Origin: Lutraria lutraria | Lineage: Eukaryota; Mollusca; Bivalvia; Venerida; Mactridae | Reading direction: 5' to 3' | Length of the DNA stretch: 64,000 bases | Assembly: GCA_964023205.1 (NCBI GenBank) | Contig: OZ026840.1 | Coordinates: forward strand, 8,739,603-8,803,602 | Shown: piece after piece, positions 39,080-50,665 of the stretch | Layout: each line of letters opens with the position of its first letter | Numbering within the stretch: the stretch's first letter is position 1 | Program-made: the position numbers and the translations under genes | Notes under the pieces: generated by a model | Databases searched by the model: none | What the model saw: the letters and a program-made list of their open reading frames with translations, nothing else | Told to the model about the DNA's origin: nothing

Positions 39080-42000
39080 GTTATTTTATGTTTGTTTTAT
39101 CAATGTTGTATTTATATGTATACGTTGATATGATATTTCCCTAATGTCCAAATGATAGACTTAGAAAATATTTATCATTTTTATAGACGATGTACGGAGA
39201 GTGATTTAATGAAGCAATGGAAACTCTTTGAGTTATTGCCCCTTTAAATTTGCATGGAAGTCTTTGGGAATAACCGAGTACTCAAAACAAACTTTCGAAC
39301 TCTGTTTTAAACGACACGTTAATCCTGACATCTAAATATTAAAACGACTTTTCGTATTTACATCCAAGATATTACATACGTGATAAAGCTCAGTTATAAA
39401 AATGTGTGTTTTGAACACGAGAGAGGCACACACTATTATATTCTTGATAAACACGTACATTACATACTAGTAACCATCATAGCAAATTTCGGAATTATCA
39501 AACGTTTGGTATGTGTAAATAAAATATGTTTGTATATAATTTAAGACTTTATAAAACCACTGTTTAAATCAAGCATTTAGGAAAACTGGATTTTTTATTA
39601 TTACCATACGCTCAATATTCTTCAAAGGGTAACAAAATACAATGCGCAATCATGTACAGTAAAACACGCGACCCCGAACATAAGGAAGTGTCACATACAG
39701 AGATGTATTTTCTTTTAACCGAACACGCCCTTCTTGAAATATTTTTATAGATAACGTGAAACATTGATGTAATGAAGTAATATTTTGAGTTTTAAGAATT
39801 CATAATGACCATGTTCTACTGTTGTTCTATTGAATACAGAACACATATACTGAAGCACGACATAAGTCCGCACAGAAACACGACTGAACGCTTGTGGCTG
39901 ATTAATGTAATTGTAATCGAGTGTTCTATTAGAATATTTCTTTAATGCTCTGTTACAGACAAACATCACATCATTTGCATGATGCACTACGAGTAGCAGA
40001 CCTTGAATACCATGGTTGGCAATTAGTGTTTCGAGCGACGTCAGGAAATGGGCACAATGTCTTTAAAGCTTGGACGAATGGTTTGTGAAGTTCATTTTCT
40101 ATATTATACATGTATTTACTAATGCATGATTATAGGAAACTATCGTGAAATACACAAATCTAAGTGGAAAATAGCATAAATACGTATATCTTCATACGCA
40201 ATTAACTCGATCTAACCTTAACTCACTAATCGACAGACTGACGGATTTAGATTTTGTCTCTGATTTGCATAAGCAAACATTTAATTTTTATCAGTATACT
40301 CAATTGAAGGGGTCTTACCCTAGATTAAAGATTTGATTAACATATACTGAAACTCATTTAAATTGGAAACATATATAGTTTAATCAGTGATCTTAATACT
40401 GTTTTAATAACGTATATGTATACTACTAACATAAATCTTCCATAACAACATCATTTGTCACTTAGCAAAACTAATTTAATTAAGTTCGAATAAAGCTGTC
40501 CTAAATATATCAAGTACATGTGAATAAAGCTAAATGACACATTTATATTTTAAAATATCTGAATAATATGGTAAGATTTGTGGTTTTTAATGACGTCTAC
40601 TGATAAAACGATTATACATCCACTGAAGAGTTGCATATTGTAGTTATATAAGCAAATGACAGATACCTCTCACATACATCATATTCATTTCGTTTACTTA
40701 TAATTATTAAGCAAACACGCTGAATGGACTGTTGTGGATAGGCTGGCTTTTTATTGTTCTAAATAATCCACTCGTCGTAGCAAGGAACACTTAAGCTAAA
40801 ATTATGATAGGCATTTGCCGATCTGAGCCAAGTTGCTTATTTTTAAAATTCTTTATACAGTTTGTGCAAAAAATAATGCTTTAATTCAATTAATTAAAAT
40901 CACAGAAATCGTACCACAAAACGTATATCCGCCGCATTCTAAGATTTATGGGATCATGAATAACATCAAGACAGCAATTGACGATACGCCAGAGCGAGTG
41001 TAGCCACGCCCCCTTAATTTCAGGGGGATTAACTCTTGTTTAGTCCGTCAACAAAGAATTAAACAATACACGACACTTAACAATAAACTTCCCTTACGAA
41101 ATAGAAATTCATGTTTGTCTGTGAAATGCAAAGTCATGTTAATTAAAAAACAATGTAATCATGGAATTGGTTCTTACTCTCCATCATATAAAGATGCACA
41201 TAATAGAAATATGACTACTTTCATAATTGTAATGTCTCATCTTCTCGATCTGTTAATAATTAATACGAATTAATATTCCTGGTAATAAACATACTTCATT
41301 TCATACATATGTATTTTAATTATACTAGTGTCTGACTTGTATATAAATTTGATGACACTTTTTGTCGAATTTAGTGCCTTAGTTCTTATTTTAATACAGT
41401 CGAAAAGACAGGCGTAAAATTATACGACAAAAATATCATTGTATTAACGTTCATTTACGCACCTGGCAAATACTAAATGAAAGTAGAAATAACACGAATA
41501 TATTGAAGAATAAAATATAAAATCTTAGGGTCGTGGAATTATTTTTTATTAATCTATAGCAATATTTTTTATGAGTCTGTATGAACGCATGAAAAGTACG
41601 TACTCAAAAACACCAATTCTCATTGTGATAACATATTTATATTATATTGAAAGCTCTTACTTTAATATGATATCATTATAATTGATATGTTCAATTTAAA
41701 AAATCAATGAGTTTGGGCTGTGGAATTCAAACCCATTTATCCAGGACCACAATGGAAAATACATGTCCTGGTACATCACACGTCTTAATGTGGATAGCGG
41801 GTTTCCTAAAAAATGGTCATTTTTTTAGAAGTCAACGCACAATAAAGAAATGTTGCATGAACAACCTTTAAGGTATTGGCTAATGCAGAAATGATTTATT
41901 CCATGGAAACCGCAAAAAGTGCCACCTAGCGGAGTGGTATGTTTTTCGTTGATTTTCGCGTTATTTCCTGTATTGCTCCTATCAAGTTATGCAATTTACG

Positions 42001-42935
42001 TAACTGTAATGCTAAATCATTTACAATCCGAAAAAGTCAATTAATATGTTACATTTCGCCGTTATTAAATCTTTAAAGATTCTGATCGAACTGTGTAGGG
42101 GTGCCAATTAACAATGCCAAAAATGAGACATTTCTCTCTCAGTCGCCTCAATAGTGAAAAAACGGCCCGATTATTTTTTTTTAAACTAAAAACAGATTCT
42201 TTAAACAATTTGAAAGACTGTAATAAACATTTTGTATGAAAACGTCGACGTTTTAGCCTTTTTGTGTTTTATATGCTGAAATAAATCTAAATCTTTTCGC
42301 TTTATCTATTTCGATTTCCTATTCGTAAAGTTGTCGCTAGCTGTCGCAGCCCAGTGGGATAGGGCCATTAGTCATCTTCACCTTTGTAGTTGGTTCCTTG
42401 TTTAAATTCTCATTTTATCTTTGCAGGTGAAGGGTCTTGTGACACCAAACCAACAACAATGGAACGTTCTATGGGTTGTCATTATAGGAGCAGTGCTGTG
42501 TCTGAGTGGAGTGTGCTTAATATAAAGATGGTGAAGTTTGCTTTTTACACGCGTGATAAGGAAGTGGCATACATCATTTTCAATGGTCAAGACAGCGATT
42601 TAAACAACTGGTTTGATAAATCCCGAGTTATCGGGTCAAGTTGGTCTGACCTTACAAAATCCCACTCGTTCAATTTTTTCACAATCGGGGGACTGTATGA
42701 AGTAAAACGCAAATTAGAAAGGCGATTTCACATCAATCGTTCATATAACGGATGTGATAACGATCTTGGACATGTTGCAGTTCTAGACACAGGAAACAAC
42801 GGTAATGTGTGCCTTTGGGATCGTCACCCGAGCTACCCACAATTTGTATATTCTAAAATAAATTCTGTAGATTACTGGAATGCAAGACTGTTTGGTAGAG
42901 CCGATTATTTAGCGATTTTCATTAAGACACTATAA
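38868..42935 (+). CDS. Secreted coiled-coil/Trp-Cys domain protein, 3 exons
   Basis: Exons 38868-39079, 39959-40080 and 42427-42935 (stop TAA) join in phase to 280 residues. Residues 1-22 form a signal peptide (MGFRKVLVVLQTILFVSSIG, probable cut after LA). Residues 33-70 are a charged, probably coiled-coil segment rich in Met, Glu and Lys. From residue 86 a single domain follows: YHGWQLVFRATSGNGHNVF, then FNGQDSDLNNWF, GSSWSDL, FNFFTIGG, RRFHINRSYNGCDNDLGH, VCLWDRHPSYPQF and ADYLAIFIKTL at the very end, with Cys at GSC, MGC, NGC and VCLW. I recall this WQLVFRA...AIF pattern in secreted proteins of molluscs and other marine invertebrates, but have no function to assign. A possible poly(A) signal is at 43514. 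The coiled coil suggests oligomers (inference). Confidence 0.82.
39080..39958. other. Intron 1 of the secreted-protein gene
   Basis: The first 70 bp belong to the duplicated block; the rest is AT-rich with no feature recognised. Confidence 0.6.
39959..40080 (+). CDS. Secreted-protein exon 2 (WQLVFRATSGNG)
   Basis: Acceptor TGTTACAG, donor GTTTGT; phase 2 in, phase 1 out. Encodes HDALRVADLEYHGWQLVFRA and continues to FKAWTN. Recognised from phase and the characteristic domain start; it is too short to show as a long ORF. Confidence 0.8.
40081..42426. other. Intron 2 of the secreted-protein gene
   Basis: AT-rich, no repeat or additional in-phase exon recognised. A further symmetric exon cannot be excluded by eye. 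Confidence 0.55.
42427..42935 (+). CDS. Secreted-protein exon 3 (main domain, stop)
   Basis: Acceptor TATCTTTGCAG, phase 1, then 168 codons and TAA. Contains the four domain cysteines and most conserved-looking aromatic residues, and ends three residues after AIFI. Confidence 0.85.
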
Positions 42936-43689
42936 TTTTATGACTGCATTGCAATCGGGTTATTTTAACAGGTTTCTTTAACTATATGGAAGTTTTTAGG
43001 GAAAAAACAGAAGACACACTCGTTGGTAAATCCAAAATAACATAAAAATACTAACATTTCATACAAATTATGTTATCATTTGATTAGGAAGTTAAACATA
43101 CCTTTAGTGAAGTCATATTTTTGTGTCATGTAACCGATACTTGTGTACCTTTACATGTGTAGCATTGTTAAAGGCAGATGAAAAAAGTTCTAATTACCAA
43201 GACACTGAATTTCTATGCCCTTCTGAATCGGATAAATTTCAACAACGTTCACACATAGAGTCTAGTTCAATATTACTGATTAACGTCAAAATTAGTTTGA
43301 TAAAATTAGTAACTTGAATAATTGTATCCATCTTTTCATTTTATAGCAATAAGTATATAACATAATCAACCGTGTAAGCTTTTTGATTTTTAATCATGGA
43401 AGCATGTTATCATAATTAAAATGAATAAGCGAACTATCATCTGGCTTGGATGTCAGGTCAAATCAAGTTTCACCAATTCATAGATTGAAAACTAAACCAT
43501 AATTACATACTAAAATAAACCTATTGTATAAAGTGCATTGGAAGTGAATTTAAACAAATATTACATTTGATTGTTCTTCTTTAAACCAATATCGCACGTA
43601 ATTTTCGATTTTTTTAACAACGATAACTACTCTGTATTTAGGAATATATTACAACAAATAACCCTAAAATCACTATACATGTATAATGC
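42936..43689. other. Downstream of the secreted-protein gene
   Basis: Presumed 3' UTR and intergenic DNA. AATAAA at 43514-43519 is the first plus-strand poly(A) signal after the stop. Confidence 0.4.
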
Positions 43690-43930
43690 AGGCAACCGTG
43701 CCTCAGTTTTTTTGATAATGTCCTCGGTTCGTTAGATACTTGACTTTAAAGAAATTCCGTACCCAAAACCCCGCTGTTATACGCTGTTGCGTAATAAGTC
43801 ATAGATACAAAATGAAAACAAGTATCAAAATTCTGAGCCCAGTTTCCCTAGATTAACATTTCCGCTACAAAATACCGAAAACCGCTTTGAAATCCGTCAT
43901 CAAATAAGATGACAATGTTGATTTGAAAAT
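43690..43930 (-). repeat. Dispersed repeat family, copy 3 (inverted)
   Basis: Read on the minus strand it matches 11450-11690: AAAGCGGTTTTCGGTATTTT, GCTCAGAATTTTGATACTTG, CAAGTATCTAACGAACCGA, TTATCAAAAAAACTGAGGCA, then TTGCCTGCATTA. Ends not resolved. Confidence 0.6.
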
Positions 43931-44025
43931 GACACCTACTGTGTTTTTTAAGGCTCTCTCTTAAGCAACACTTAACCTTCCTGCAATAGCAGCATGATTC
44001 ATTCGAACTGTACGATTAAACTATT

Positions 44026-44420
44026 GTTTATTTATTTATTTCGGCATAGGAAGCATGGTTTATAATTCATAGATCGAACATGTAACATATAGATTAAAAT
44101 AACAGCATATTAAGAAAGAAGGACAAAAATAATACAAAATTAAACCATGACATGCTTCCAACACCAATTTCCATTGTGGTCCTTGTAATGGCGGCATGGC
44201 ATTGATAGGCAAACTTGAAAGATGCTGAGTAATAAAAGACAATTAAACAGTGGAATACAATCATCACAGCACATCAGCACAATGAAGTCAATTTGATAGT
44301 ATCAATAATTAACATACATTCATAAATAAACATACATGGATGTAAATTAATGAACAAAACATCTCTTAGGAATAATTAATTACCACAATACTGATTAAGT
44401 AAAACTTAAGTATTAATTAA
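44026..44420 (-). repeat. Possible 3' UTR of a non-LTR element
   Basis: Begins with TTTATTTATTTATTTCGGCA, which on the minus strand is a (TAAA)n tail preceded by non-coding sequence, as at the 3' end of CR1/L2-like elements. No RT is attached. Confidence 0.3.
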
Positions 44421-44856
44421 ACTCTCTAGACCAACAACCTCTCCACAACAACATGATTTTTGGCTTTGGTCAGGTCTCACTGTATATCAGAATGAAATGA
44501 ACAATATACATGTTGCACATCCTTTGTTGCATACCCCTATTGGTTAGAGCATTTTGTCGATTTAAGAATATCTTTACAATTCGTTATATCATATATATGA
44601 ATACATGTACATTCGTTTATTAATTTCAATGGAACAAATTTATTGAATACAAAATAAACAACATACAGCCACTATATACAATATAATAAATTTCCTCTTG
44701 TCGATTGTATATGCGTATGCGTGATTGTTTGTTAAAATGAAACTGAACGAGATTATAGGTAATGTACGGAACATAAACCTGGAAACGTTCATACATTAGG
44801 TTCTGTATTATACATATATCTGACTGGGATGTGTACATTTGCGTTTATATTTTTTG

Positions 44857-45381
44857 AATATACAGAAGTGGGTAACATAAAATTAATCTCTTTATTCGTC
44901 CAATTGGGAAGCATTCCCTGAATGTAAAAAACTATCACTTAAATCTATTACTTAAAAAAAGATCCGCCATTACAGCTATTACAGTTTATTATCATTCATC
45001 TTTGTAGAAATTCATATTATGTTTTGTTTAGTGTATATGTAATGTAAATTGTAGAATGTATTGTATATGTTGGAAATAAATATATATATGTATGTATAAC
45101 ACTAATCATATACAGAAATATATCGGATGTTAATGAATACATCGATAAACCCTTATGCACACTGACTAAAGTTGCGAACATACTACATGTATTTACACAT
45201 AAACCCCGTCTTACGAAATTAGGACCATCCCGGTAACATGAACACTTTTAAAAGGACATAATTGTAATTTTGCTGTTTTATAAGTGAATTTTCGGTTAAG
45301 ATTATAATTACATTCATGGAATGCTCCCCAATTTGACGAATAAATATATTAATTGTTATGTTACCCACTTCTATATGTTAG
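44857..45381. mobile_element. TIR element copy B, 525 bp, intact
   Basis: Left arm ATATACAGAAGTGGGTAACA and onwards, right arm its inverse ending TTACCCACTTCTATAT, arms of about 75 bp. Interior non-coding. This is the uninterrupted counterpart of 34921-37682. Confidence 0.7.
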
Positions 45382-46935
45382 AGAATGTAAAAGCAAAAGT
45401 TGGCATATTCAATACCCCCTCCCTTATAAATCTAAAAGTATACTAGCAGCTGTTGCAGAAAAGCACCTTTGTATAAAACATTAATCTATATCTTTCAGCT
45501 GTACAATTCAGATTTTATTAAAAGTTAAGGACATCTTAAAGTCAAACCAGTGAAAGAAATGCCACCTTTGGGAACAGTCAATGTCGACTCTGTCGGCAGG
45601 ACAGGTGATCTTTACTCAGAGGACTTTCTGTTCTAAATAATCAATGACGTGTTTAAAGAATAGATTTGTTCAAAGGGTGGTATTTGTTGGTATTTGGCCG
45701 CTAATACGCCTAAAATAAACAAAATATTGAACTTACCGAGGCTCAGCAGCCGCCATTACTCGTTTTGATTACTATCCGAAGTCACGTGACCCCCTCCCCC
45801 GATAAAATTTACTCCTTCAGACGTGACTTGAATTCATAATACTGAATTGATGTACGAAAATTCGTGACACCACAATAAGTAGTGTGTTTCAACTTCATAA
45901 TCACGAGCATCGATATCACGAGCACTCTGCCTATCTCGAGTAATTATCGTGAAGTCCCCTCGAAAAGTGTCTGTTTCATAAACTGACATCTTATCTCGAT
46001 ATCTCGCACACAAATGCATGCCTCATTACATCAATGGGCTAAAAAACTATTTTCATATTTTTTCTAGACATAATTATCTTTATTACACATTACGTACATA
46101 TTTTTATATACTCCTGTTTTCGATGTCAGAAACTTTAATGTCGGCGCCAAAAAAGTAGGTACGGCTACAGTACTATTTTTTCTGGCATCTCTTAGATCGT
46201 ATCAAGTGCTGTCATGTTGAAATACCTTCGTAACTTACGCAATGATAAGTAGATGTATTCTGACGAATGTAAATAATTATTTCATGGTGTGCGTATGTCA
46301 CATTGTGTTATCTACAGCCCAAGTTATGCAGTATTATTTGTGATGATCTTTACTACAATCTCCATCAACAGTTTAAAATAAAACCACAGCAAAGAACTTA
46401 AATGTACTTGAACGTAGAATAATGAACATACATTTGTGTCAGTGTTAACAAACTGTGTGTACATAGTAATTGATAAGTTTTATCTTACGAGTATCTTTAC
46501 TTACACGAAAGTATAGTAAATAGTAACAGTAACAAAGTATAAACAACTGCACCTGGTGTTAATTGTTTAACGGTTTGATAACTTGATTAAAGATATTGTC
46601 TGGATTTACTATGGGTTTAAGGAAGGTTTTAGTAGTGTTACAAACAATGCTATTTGTTTCATCAATTAGAACATTGGCTGAGGAGCCTAATTGTCCGATG
46701 GGATACATCGAAGGGAGGATTCTTGAGAAGATGATGTCCATGGAGTTGAAGAGCGACATGACTTTAGAAAGGCTTAATGATATGATGAAAGAACGAGAAG
46801 ACAAAGAGAGACACGCGAAAGGGTTATTTAATGTTTTATTTTGTTTTGGCAATGTTGTGTTTCTGTCGATGTATTAACTTCCTTAAGTCCAGAAGAAAGA
46901 CTTCGAAAACCTTTATCATTTCTGTAGACTAAGAA
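44960..46935 (+). repeat. Segmental duplication, copy B
   Basis: Parallel to 37316-39150. It ends abruptly at about 46935, where the truncated inverted CCGACAT element starts. Includes the promoter region, exon 1 and about 110 bp of the following intron, but no exon 2 or 3. Confidence 0.9.
46611..46822 (+). pseudogene. Orphan exon 1 of the secreted-protein gene
   Basis: Matches exon 1 of the gene at 38868 with five base differences, all of which change the protein: F3L, I13M, G20R, I44M and the split codon at the exon end. The signal peptide and coiled coil remain open and the candidate TATA box is kept. No exons encoding the main domain are seen before the window ends, so it cannot make the full protein here. 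It might make a short secreted peptide by read-through into the intron (stop at 46877), or be spliced to exons outside the window. Confidence 0.75.
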
Positions 46936-46936
46936 C

Positions 46937-48455
46937 AAAGGGTCCCAGCCAGCATCACTATGTCGGCCCGACGGCGGCTAAAGAGCGGAATATCGACAAT
47001 ATTTGTCAACGTCAATCCTACATAGGGCCGATGTAGGTGGATTTTATAAAAAGTGTGTATTACACTTGGTGTTAACTTATTTAAGTTCTAACCTATTCTG
47101 TAAACATAAATATGTTAAATATAAATGATAAACACGATGAATCTGACTCTTTACATTCGTTCAAATCTCAATGTCTAGTAGATGTCGGATTGATGCAGGG
47201 CCGATGTAGACGAATGTATTTTGTCATTAATGAGTTAACTGCTTTTACATAATCAATGAGGCGAATGAAAGAAGTGAAGAAGCAAAACGTTAATTTTGCA
47301 TTATAATGTAAGTATTCATTTACATTTTGAAATCTTAGATAACTTGTAACAAGATTTAAGTATCTAGGTCAACCGCCTGCATTAGTCATTTTGCTGACCG
47401 CCATATTTGAATTTCATGAACTAGTGTCAGCAGCAGGTCGGATAGATTTCATGAAAATAACAAGTTTTCGTTGCAAGAAACATGTCAGTGAGTTTGGAAA
47501 ATTACTTTAAAAGGTAAACATCAACAACAGCGGTGGATATTGACAGTAAAGTAATTATCTTGGGAACTTATTTTAGCTTGTTGCGTTATTGTCATATGTT
47601 TTCGCGACTGCCTATAACAAAATAAAATTGCTCATGTTACCAATTTCATGTTTATGCAGAATATCTACATTCAAGGAATTTTATGTTATTCATTTGATTT
47701 CATTGTTTTACCATAATGGTTTATTTACACCAAAGACCAATGACCAGTATGTACTCAGTCTAATAATTAAATTCAAAAAACAATATTTCTAAATCTTTGT
47801 GTAAAATTACTCTTATTTCCATTTGTCTCTTGTTTTAGCTCCAGACCAGCAGATTTGTACAACTAAACAGTATAAAAAGGATGAAGCAGAATTGGTTTTT
47901 AAAGTACAGAAAGTGCACTAAATTGCTAAATAATATATTAAACATGATTGATTGGAGAAAATTATGCACTTAGAGGATTCAAGGAATTACAACTTTATTA
48001 AATGACAGGTATGTGGGGCTTGTATGGTAAATTTATATCAATTAGACATTGAACTTTCAACTGCTCATATTAATTTATTCTGTATAAATAATGAATGCAT
48101 AAATAATTATTCTAAAAAGTTCTAATTATAAATAATATTTTGAAATAATATATATTGATGGAAATAAGATCTACCTATAGACTCTATTATATAGGAGTAT
48201 TATATACAAGTATAAATCATATCATTGTTCTGTTAATGTTGTTAATTTTTTAGTATGACTGAGATACCATAGATTGTTATAAGGTACATGTTTGAAATAC
48301 AATGAATATGTTGTTTTTGAATTTGATTTTATATTTTACAGGTCAACTATCAGGGAAGGATAGCAAAGACACAGCATGGCATACACATGTATTTAGTAGT
48401 TAGTCGCCAGAGAGTGTGTCGGACTATACAATGGTTATGTTGCAAGTTGGCAATA
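46937..48455. mobile_element. Truncated inverted copy of the CCGACAT TIR element
   Basis: Starts CCCAGCCAGCATCACTATGT and follows the reverse complement of 5634 down to about 4125, including the CCGACAT motif cluster. Similarity stops near 48455 (GGTTATG), so the other terminus and about half the element are absent. Mirrored short ORFs occur in both copies, but show no protein family and have drifted like non-coding DNA. Confidence 0.85.
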
Positions 48456-48609
48456 TACTAGTAACATTCATTGTAAGTTACAAATGTAATTATCATCACA
48501 TATATATCATATATATAAATATATCTTGTATACCACAATTAGATATTCAAGATTTTAAGCTTGATTACTCTTAGTTGCTGTGTGATATATTGTAATTTGT
48601 AAATTGGCT

Positions 48610-48900
48610 GTGATATTCACCAGCCCGATCAGCTTAGTTGGTAGAGCATCTGACTTGCAAGCAAGAGATCGCGGGTTCGAGCCGTGCATCGGGTACATTA
48701 TTTTCCTCTTCCTATTACATTTGATGCCGTTAGTATGAGACTAGCCTCTAAATCCTTTTTTTTAATAAAAAGGAAGGAGCAATGTGGCGGTGTGATACAT
48801 AATAGTAATACATTTTATTTATGAATTGGATGGGATATTCACCAGCCCGATTAGCTCAGTCGGTAGAGTATCTGACTTGCAAGTAGAAGGTGGAATGCCA
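48610..48900 (+). repeat. Two tandem tRNA-like units, second truncated
   Basis: Unit 1 at 48625-48697 folds as a tRNA cloverleaf: acceptor GCCCGAT/ATCGGGT pairs fully, the D stem is good, the loop CTTGCAA gives anticodon TGC (Ala by position), with TTCGAGC as T loop. Two mismatches in its anticodon stem argue against function. Unit 2 (48844-48890) repeats the leader GGGATATTCACCAGCCCGAT and the 5' half, and breaks off after the anticodon arm, where transposase-like sequence begins. Probably a tRNA-derived SINE or tandem tRNA repeat of about 220 bp period. Confidence 0.7.
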
Positions 48901-49142
48901 TCACCACCATTCCCTTGCCTGCCATGAGTCCTGATTTAAACCCACTGGAACACGTGTGGGAGATCCTGGGCCGGAAAATACAGAATTTGGACCCACCTAT
49001 AGTCAACCTGCAACAACTGGAACAAGCTCTGCACCAAGAATGGCAAAATTTATTTCAAAATCGCATTAGACGCCTTACTGGTAGTATGAGGAGAAGGGTT
49101 GAGGCTGTCATCCGGGCACGTGGCGGTTACACACGTTATTAA
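48892..49142 (+). pseudogene. Tc1-like transposase, C-terminal fragment
   Basis: Frame encodes LPAMSPDLNPLEHVWEILGR...LEQALHQEWQNL...VEAVIRARGGYTRY and a stop. SPDLNPLEHVW is the signature around the last catalytic acid of Tc1-family DDE transposases, and the GG-TRY end is typical for the family. Everything upstream is missing; the fragment is joined directly to the truncated tRNA-like unit. Confidence 0.88.
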
Positions 49143-49339
49143 AAATTTGGCTACATAATGTCATTTAAGGTTAAGTAATCGTCAACATTTACCAAAAATA
49201 TCCACCAGTACTGTTCAGTTAGGATAATTGTAGAGTGACGCAGTGGTCGAGTCCACTTTTATTGTGTAAAACCGTTGTCAAATTATCAGTAGACATGTAG
49301 GCTAACTGTATGACTTACAAATTTCGTGCAGCACATTAA

Positions 49340-49425
49340 CTGTCGGCGTAACGCAGTTGGTAACGATGTTGTCTGTTAATACACCTATTTGTGTGAAATT
49401 ATTGGTGTGAGACCGCGATTTAGTA
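49340..49425 (+). repeat. Weak tRNA-like sequence
   Basis: GTCGGCGTAACGCAGTTGGT resembles an A box, and GAGACCGCGAT is a poor B box. Likely a decayed SINE head. Confidence 0.3.
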
Positions 49426-49694
49426 ATTTTTCGCAAATTATTTTCTATTTCTATGTATATATTTTTTTAATTTCGTCAATTTTGTCATTTTCTTTTTTCG
49501 TTTTTGTAAGGATTATACTAGATCTAGTGCTTACATTATTATCATTTTTATCGTTCGGTATATTGTTACATGTAATAAGCATGATAAAGAATAGTCTCAG
49601 ACATTTCGTCGTAATTATGGTAATTACGATTGGTTCGCTATTAAAAGTCCATCTATTTTTAGCCATATTTAGCTACATTTTGTAGTTGGCCTTC

Positions 49695-49800
49695 AGATAA
49701 GTTGGCAATACAATACAATGTTTATTTCTCAAGTCAGTACATATACATGACAATATGAGCATACATAATCGTATGATACAAAGAAAAGAGTGTGGGGCTT
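49695..49800 (-). repeat. Possible 3' end of a non-LTR element
   Basis: ACAATACAATGTTTATTTCT reads on the minus strand as a short (ATTGT)n tail after an A/T-rich UTR, as in CR1/L2-like elements. Very short; no coding part. Confidence 0.3.
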
Positions 49801-50104
49801 GACAAAATATTGGGAGAAACGTACACCTCATAGAATTTTAATAAGAGCAAGTAGTTGTTTCTTGTTTGTCAATATGAAGTAAGTCAATAAGTTTGTAAAC
49901 GAAGTATTTGTGCACGTTACTAATACCAAGGACTTATATACATACTAATACTGCAAGTACTTTTTAACTACACTCTTCGCGTTTAACAGGACAAAATGCA
50001 TTCTTATTCTTCACAGTTTACTACTAAAATATTATAACAAACCTACCTATATACTACAATTAATTTGCGGCTGAGCTGAAGTTGAAAAAGAAAACGAAAA
50101 AAAG

Positions 50105-50190
50105 AGACAACTGATGAGGTTCGAACTCGCGATAAAAGTTTAGCTCCTTGACATTCTAAAGGCTTTACCAACTGCGCCAACCGGACATCT
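50105..50190 (-). repeat. tRNA-like sequence (SINE head or pseudogene)
   Basis: On the minus strand: GTCCGGTTGGCGCAGTTGGT (A box) and CGAGTTCGAACCTC (B box), with a long variable region. The acceptor stem does not close, so not a functional tRNA. Confidence 0.55.
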
Positions 50191-50665
50191 ACAATTGTAT
50201 TGCTAAACTGTAATACTATATTTGTTTCTTATAAACCTACTTTACCTGTTCAGATAATGGATGTTAACTCTTGTGTATACATAAAATGAAACGTCACTAT
50301 CACATTATCGTAACTGGACAGTAAATGTTTTGTAAACGCTCCAACACCATATTTATAAACACCTACATTTTTGGTAAAAAACAACACATTTGCTTATGCT
50401 TCAATAATTTGGATAAGAATAAACTAAACTCATAAATTTACTGGTTTATGATTACTAAATTGCTATCGCTACTTATCAAATTACTATTTCTTAGCTCAAT
50501 TAAGTCGTCATCTCATGACAGTGCTTTCAATCACAACCAATTTTAAATTTCCGGGGTGTGCTTAACTTATTTCCAGGTGTATATAATTCCGAACAGTGCT
50601 CTTAAAATATAAGTTGATAAAGATATCAATTTGATTAAATTTCACATTTCTTTCTTTCTTTGTTC

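Larger units (their letters stand above)
37316..39150 (+). repeat. Segmental duplication, copy A
   Basis: From about 37316 the sequence runs parallel to 44960-46935 with high similarity, nearly identical in the last 700 bp (38440-39080 versus 46185-46825). It covers the right part of the TIR element, the upstream region and the whole first exon of the secreted-protein gene. Small indels and an insertion near 45725-45830 in copy B distinguish them. Same orientation, about 7.7 kb apart. Confidence 0.9.

Noticed and set aside
46596..46877. 93-codon ORF as a complete small secreted protein
   Set aside because: It is exon 1 running into intron sequence; kept as an orphan exon, because the equivalent in the intact gene is spliced. 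Expression data could revive it.
48625..48697. Functional tRNA-Ala gene
   Set aside because: Two mismatches in the anticodon stem, one in the T stem, and a tandem truncated copy point to a repeat-derived sequence.
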